Assembly (NCBI GenBank): GCA_900128395.1
Contig: LT649937.1
Coordinates: 1-11,388, forward strand
Origin: Stramenopiles sp. TOSAG23-2
Taxonomy: Eukaryota > Sar
DNA: 11,388 nucleotides
Reading direction: 5' to 3'
The translations under genes were made by a program, and so were the position numbers. Positions 7,301 to 11,388 of this stretch are shown here, in pieces (within the stretch, counting starts at the first letter, position 1; the number at the start of each line of letters is the position of its first letter). The notes beneath the pieces were generated by a model. The model was not told where the DNA came from, searched no databases, and saw only the letters and a list, made by a program, of their open reading frames with translations.

Positions 7301-10300
7301 CGAGGCGGAGATTGAGCGAATACGGAAAGAGCAACAAAAATTTGAAAAGGAAAAAAATATTGAGTTTGAACGCCAATTAAAGAGGCAAGAGGAAGAAATG
7401 AAACGCCAAGAACGTGAGGCGGAGCGTGAATTAGAAAGGAAAAGAAAAGAACACGATGCGTTGATGGCACATGCGTTGACAAATGCGAGCGCCCAAATGG
7501 ATAGACAATTAGCTGAAAATGAGAGAAAATTGGCCGAGGCAGAACGTATTGCTAATGAAAAAGCTAGGAAACATATGGAAGACGTAGAACGCATGAAACA
7601 TGAACATGAAGAATACTTAAGAAAGAAGCACGAAGGTACAGAAGCACGCTTAGAAGCGAGGGATAGGGAACTGAAGGAGAAGGAACAAGAGAAGAAAAGA
7701 GAATTAGAGAAACGCCAACAAGAGCATGATGAACTAATGAAAGAGGCAAGCAAAACACATAGTGCTGCATTAAATAAAGCCTTGGAAGAAAATGAACGGA
7801 AACTAAGGGAAGCACAAAAGGCTACTGATGAAAAACATGCAAAACACCAAGAAGAATTGAAGCGGCTTAAAAAAGAGCAGGAGAAATATTTACAGGAAAA
7901 GCATAAGAAAAATGAAGCATTGATTGAAAAATTAAAACATGATCAAGTTTTACAAGTAGAAAAAGCAAAAAAGCAACATGCCATCACGATGAAATTCTTA
8001 TCAAAAATGGAACAGAAAGGAAAAGAACGTACAAATATGGCAAAACGCTTAGGTGGCAAGTGGCGAAATATAACTGGCAAACGAAAAGAAGTCAATAAAG
8101 TCAAAGAAGAAGCGATGGCTAAGGTAAGGGCAGCTGAAGAGCATCAACAAAAAACGGCGGCTGCATTGAAGGCAAAGGAGGAGAAACTACGCCAAGAACT
8201 AGAACGTGAGAAACAAAAAATGAATGCTGTGATGGAAGAAGAGGAAAGAAAACGTCGTGAGTTGGAAGAGAATCTATCAGCAGATAAAGCCAAATTGGAA
8301 AAGCTGCAGGAGGAGCATAAATCGAAGGCATCGACAAAATCATTCAATAATGTCATGTCTAAATGGGCTAATAGAAGCAAAGAGCGCAAAAAGGCATTGC
8401 AATTGCAGAAGGAAAGGGAAGAGGCAGATCGCAAGTTAAAGAAAGAGGAGGCAGATAGAATAAAGGTGGAGAAGCAATTGAAAGCACAGGAAATGGCCAT
8501 GAAAAATCAAGAAAGTACGTTAAAGGAGAAAGAGGAGGAGCATAGAAGATTCAAGGAGGAACAAGAAGCTAAATTAGCAGAAGCAAAGGACAAACAAAAG
8601 CAATTAGAAGAGGAAACAAAGGAAAAAGCGCGGACGTTGGAAAGGCAGAAACGTTATGCAGAGGAAGAAAAAAAGAAACAAGAAGACAAATTCAAGAAAG
8701 AACAAGAAGAATTGCAACAAAAATTAAAAAAGCAACAAAACGAAATGAGCAAAAAATTACAAGAACAACAAGCACAGCTGGAAAAGGAGAAGAAGAAAAT
8801 GGAAGAAAACCTAAAGAAGCAAAAAGAAAAGATGAAACGTTTGGAGTTGGAAAGCAAGCGTAGCTCAAATAACTTAAAAAAGAGGATGGAGTTAGAAACT
8901 GAACGGGAAAAAGAACTTGCTATGCAACAGGCATATGATAAATCAGAATTAGAAGCTGCTAAAAAGTTAAAAGTGGAGCATGAAGCCGCTGCAAAAAAAT
9001 TAAAAGAAGACCATGATAAAGCAGCCATGTTGTTAAAGAAAGAACGAGAAGAAAAATTAAAATCTGTTGAAGAAAAAGAAGAATTATTGAAGAAGGAACG
9101 TGCGGAACACAAGCGTATGCAACAGGAAATGAAAGCTCAGTCGGAGAATGTATTGCAGGAAGAGAAAAAATTGGCTGCATTGGAAAGGAAGAAATCAAAT
9201 CTTAGGGAATCAAAGTTAAAAGAAGAGTTGAAAGTTGTTAAAGAGAAAGCATTGAAAGCAAAGATGGGAAATTTGTTGGGAAACAAAATGGCTGGTCTCA
9301 AGATGAAGAAAAATTCCTTGATACGCAAATTTGCAAGTAAATGGAAGAAAAAAAGTGATTTAAATAAAGCATTAAGTAAGGTAGAAAAAACATTACTTGC
9401 CGAGCGAGAAGCAGCGGAAGCAAAGGCATTGGCACATAAGAAATTACAATTAAAGTTAACGAAATTGGAAAAGGAGGTAAGCGAAAGCAAAAAGTTAATA
9501 GCTAAGAAGGAAACGGAATATAAAGAAAAATTAGAAACGTTGGAAAAATCACATCAAGAAAAAATAACCATCATGGAAAAACAGGCAGCGGAATTGAAAG
9601 TTTTGGCTGAAGAAGCTGAAGGTAAAAAAGGATCATTAGAAAGTGAAACAAAAGTCATGGTCAAACGTTTGGTAGACAAGGTGGAAGGAAAAAATGATTT
9701 ATTGCATCGTGCTAGAATACGAGTAGCTAAACTAGAAGCTGAACGGAATGTATTAAAGAAAAAATTAGAGCAATATCGTTCCAGGGAAGCAATGATTGCC
9801 GAAGAAGCTGCAACGGAGGCAGAAAGACAGGTGATAGCATTGACAAAATTACGCAAACAAGTTGAAGAAGATAGTGAGCATATGGATAATTTAAATGCTT
9901 TGCAACGTAGCTTTGATCCAGATATACTTGTAATGACGCATAAAAAGAAATTAATGCAAGAACAGCAAATGCAATATTTAAATAGTGTACAGCAGCAGCA
10001 ACAACAACAACAACGTCAATCACCGTCACCAACGTTAGATATGCCACAAAGGCCAATCATTGATACATATTCATCGCCGGCTGGTAAAATGTTTGATACT
10101 TTCTTAGACGCAACAAATGAGGTTAGAAATAATATCAATCGTGCTGATACATTTGATATATTTTCAGGTGTACCAAGAGGTATGCCAAATAGTCCTTCGC
10201 AACAAATTCAACATCAACAAAAAATGCAACAGATTCAAAATTTGAAACAACAATTGGAACAATTGCAACAACAAGGAATATCATCATCATCTTCTCGTCG

Positions 10301-10772
10301 TAATTCACCAACTGCTAGTTTTGAAACAAAACTCGATAATTTCAATACAAATAATAATAATAATAATAATAATAATAGTAATAATGGTTCGATGGAAAAT
10401 AATATTAATAATGTATACCCAACACAACGTCAACAAGAAGGTCATGAAAAAATGGCCTATTTAAATCGTTTACAAATGGAAGTGCAAAATGCTAGAAAAG
10501 AAGTGGATGCTGCTAAAGAGGCTATACGGATACAAAATGCACGTTATTCAAATCTAAGACCCGAAAATAATTTCAAAAAATTAAGTATGGGTGATCGACT
10601 TTTGCAACATAGAATGGAAGTTCCAATGGAAGGAATATTTAATAATACTGATGTGAACAGGTTACCATCCCGTCATGGTGGACAAACGAAAATTGCTAGT
10701 AGCGTATCTAAGAATAGAGTGCATATTACCAGGCAAGGCAGTGTTTACATAGATACAGATGACAACATTTAA
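4206..10772 (+). CDS. Giant intronless coiled-coil protein (2188 aa)
   Basis: Start: ATGG with A at -3 and an in-frame TAG at 4176-4178. N-terminus: acidic and Asn-rich (1-98). Two short coiled coils follow (about 100-198 and 213-275), then a disordered linker with Asn runs and an Asp/Ser cluster (300-314). The main rod covers about 358-1898 and is Lys/Glu/Gln/Ala-rich with almost no proline. Within it, residues 991-1256 hold tandem 91-residue repeats (exactly 13 heptads), with an earlier relative near 728. Four Trp-centred basic motifs interrupt the rod at W906, W1286, W1387 and W1713. After it come FDPDILV (1903-1909), Gln8 (1929-1936), Ser/Pro-rich linkers with SP/TP sites, Asn9 (2049-2057), two short coils (about 2007-2023 and 2080-2118) and a globular-looking tail. 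A structural role (fibre, scaffold, centrosome or cortex) fits the form. Similarity to myosin tail or trichohyalin would be compositional. No motor, membrane or enzyme domain is seen. Stretches rich in Arg/Lys and Glu could be single helices, not dimers. Confidence 0.93.
4272..4316 (+). repeat. AAT repeat coding Asn10-Lys-Asn4
   Basis: Ten AAT codons, one AAA, then four Asn codons near the N-terminus of the giant protein (residues 23-37). The A-to-T change in the interruption may slow further slippage. Confidence 0.9.
7176..7973 (+). repeat. Three 91-residue (273-base) tandem repeats in the coiled-coil gene
   Basis: Unit 1 is residues 991-1081, unit 2 is 1082-1172, and unit 3 is 1173-1256, the last shortened by one heptad to 84 residues. 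Each begins EH(E/D)xLM, has NERK at unit positions 24-27, (D/N)EK at 36-38, and in units 1 and 2 ends in a REL(E/K)-type basic stretch. Units 2 and 3 share about 33 of their first 70 residues by my count. The last 30 residues before unit 1 (961-990) match the ends of units 1 and 2 in register, so the array began with a fourth, partly replaced copy. Confidence 0.85.
9990..10013 (+). repeat. CAG/CAA repeat coding Gln8
   Basis: Three CAG then five CAA codons encode Gln 1929-1936, just after the end of the long rod of the giant protein. Confidence 0.9.
10350..10376 (+). repeat. AAT repeat coding Asn9
   Basis: Nine AAT codons encode Asn 2049-2057 in the C-terminal disordered linker of the giant protein. 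Confidence 0.9.
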
Positions 10773-10788
10773 AAAGAGAGAAAGTATC

Positions 10789-10801
10789 ATACGGTTCGTA
10801 T
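10789..10801. terminator. Hairpin after the giant coiled-coil gene
   Basis: ATACG pairs perfectly with CGTAT around the loop GTT, 17 bases after the stop codon. It could mark the 3' end of the transcript; no family of such signals is known to me. Confidence 0.3.
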
Positions 10802-10826
10802 ACAATATGATATGATATGATATATA

Positions 10827-10837
10827 TACGCTTCGTA
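10827..10837. terminator. Second small hairpin in the convergent spacer
   Basis: TACG pairs with CGTA around the loop CTT, 26 bases beyond the first hairpin. Read on the minus strand it contains ACGAAG, the word that begins the similar element at 2431-2471. Confidence 0.25.
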
Positions 10838-11022
10838 CGTATTATAATATTATACCAAAATATACCAGGTATATTATATATTTTTAACCATCAAATATAT
10901 ATCACATATACTCGTATATATATATATAAATATGTAACCACTTTTATATATAAAGGATAAAAATCGTCATATATATTATATTTATAATATAAACTTTTAT
11001 ATTTCACATTATTAATATTATC

Positions 11023-11229
11023 TCATGGTTTTTCTTTACCCTTATTGGCTGATGCTTCACGTCTTAATTCTTCGACTACTGTTGCTAATGCTTCAGGATT
11101 AATCCCTTTCTCTGTCAAACTAACTAATATAGACAAGGTCTCCTTATCTAAACCAGTATCTAATATATTGGACATTTCATGTAATACATTTAACGTTTCC
11201 TTTATTTCTGTTGAATTTGACGAAGACAT
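11023..11229 (-). CDS. MZT1: MOZART1 (mitotic-spindle organising protein 1)
   Basis: This 68-residue protein matches MOZART1 along almost its whole length. MOZART1 is a small subunit of the gamma-tubulin complex; it binds the N-terminal regions of GCP proteins and is needed to recruit or activate the gamma-tubulin ring complex at microtubule-organising centres. The hallmark segments are LDTGLDKETL (23-32) and GINPEALATVVEELR (42-56), within the family's short all-helical fold. The length is typical; the human protein is 82 residues with a longer, Ala-rich N-terminus. The start ATG at 11229 is the only sensible one and the stop is TGA. There is no intron. It converges with the giant coiled-coil gene, 250 bases away, so the two do not share a promoter. 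Confidence 0.95.
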   Translation of the reverse strand: MSSSNSTEIKETLNVLHEMSNILDTGLDKETLSILVSLTEKGINPEALATVVEELRREASANKGKEKP

Positions 11230-11388
11230 TATTTTTTTTTTTACAAACTAAAAGTTATACCTTTATATAATTCTAAACCAAAACAGATCAAAACACAATA
11301 ATGCAAAAAAACAAAAAAAACGAAACGAAACGAATGAAATTATGTACGTTATTATTTTAATATGAATCTATTGATCTGTATATATATA
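11230..11388. promoter_or_regulatory. Upstream region of MOZART1
   Basis: This AT-rich stretch before the MOZART1 start holds a T-run next to the ATG, a short tandem of ACGAA units (about 11320-11334), and a nine-base perfect inverted repeat, ACAGATCAA (11283-11291) with TTGATCTGT (11371-11379). No defined promoter element is recognised. Confidence 0.35.

Larger units (their letters stand above)
10773..11022. other. Convergent intergenic region, 3' ends of two genes
   Basis: This 250-base spacer separates the stops of the giant coiled-coil gene and MOZART1. It is extremely AT-rich with TA runs. Near its left end are two small CG-cored hairpins (10789-10801 and 10827-10837) joined by ATATG repeats, and further on the near-palindrome TATACCAGGTATA (10861-10873). 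No gene or RNA is evident. Confidence 0.6.

Noticed and set aside
4206-10772. Myosin heavy chain, trichohyalin or kinesin identity for the giant protein
   Set aside because: No motor domain, and no CaM-EF-hand or other defining domain is present. Similarity to these families would come only from coiled-coil composition.

Overview
The window looks like nuclear DNA of an AT-rich, gene-dense microbial eukaryote. The evidence is eukaryote-only families (MOZART1, an MSS51-type C-terminal domain, an IAH1-type GDSL esterase), genes with their own UTRs and no ribosome binding sites, long intronless ORFs, short intergenic gaps (about 180-710 bases), and in-frame trinucleotide repeats coding poly-Asn, poly-Ser and poly-Gln. 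TAA and TGA both act as stops, so the standard code fits. The lineage cannot be fixed from the sequence alone. No tRNA, rRNA, transposon, CRISPR array or viral gene was found.

Layout, left to right: (1) the 5' part of a minus-strand gene runs off the left edge (1-878); it has a possible Tudor/agenet-like segment and Ser10/Asn10 tracts. (2) A 708-base divergent spacer holds a 25-base tandem duplication and a G-rich patch. (3) A plus-strand gene (1587-2390) encodes an MSS51 C-terminal-type protein without the usual MYND zinc finger. (4) It converges with a minus-strand IAH1-like GDSL esterase (2610-3473). (5) After a second divergent spacer lies a small plus-strand ORF (3852-4028), a one-helix membrane protein that may be a COX7C/Cox8-type cytochrome oxidase subunit. 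(6) Most of the window (4206-10772) is one intronless ORF for a 2188-residue coiled-coil protein. (7) It converges with a minus-strand MOZART1 gene (11023-11229).

The genes alternate in direction and do not form an operon. Two loose themes are possible: mitochondria (MSS51-like protein, possible COX subunit) and microtubule organisation (MOZART1, and perhaps the giant coiled coil if it is centrosomal or a fibre component). Neither is shown by the sequence.

Most worth following up: exact 91-residue (13-heptad) repeats in the giant protein, four recurring Trp-centred basic motifs that interrupt its rod, the overlooked small membrane-protein gene, and short motifs shared between the two divergent spacers and between the two convergent spacers.
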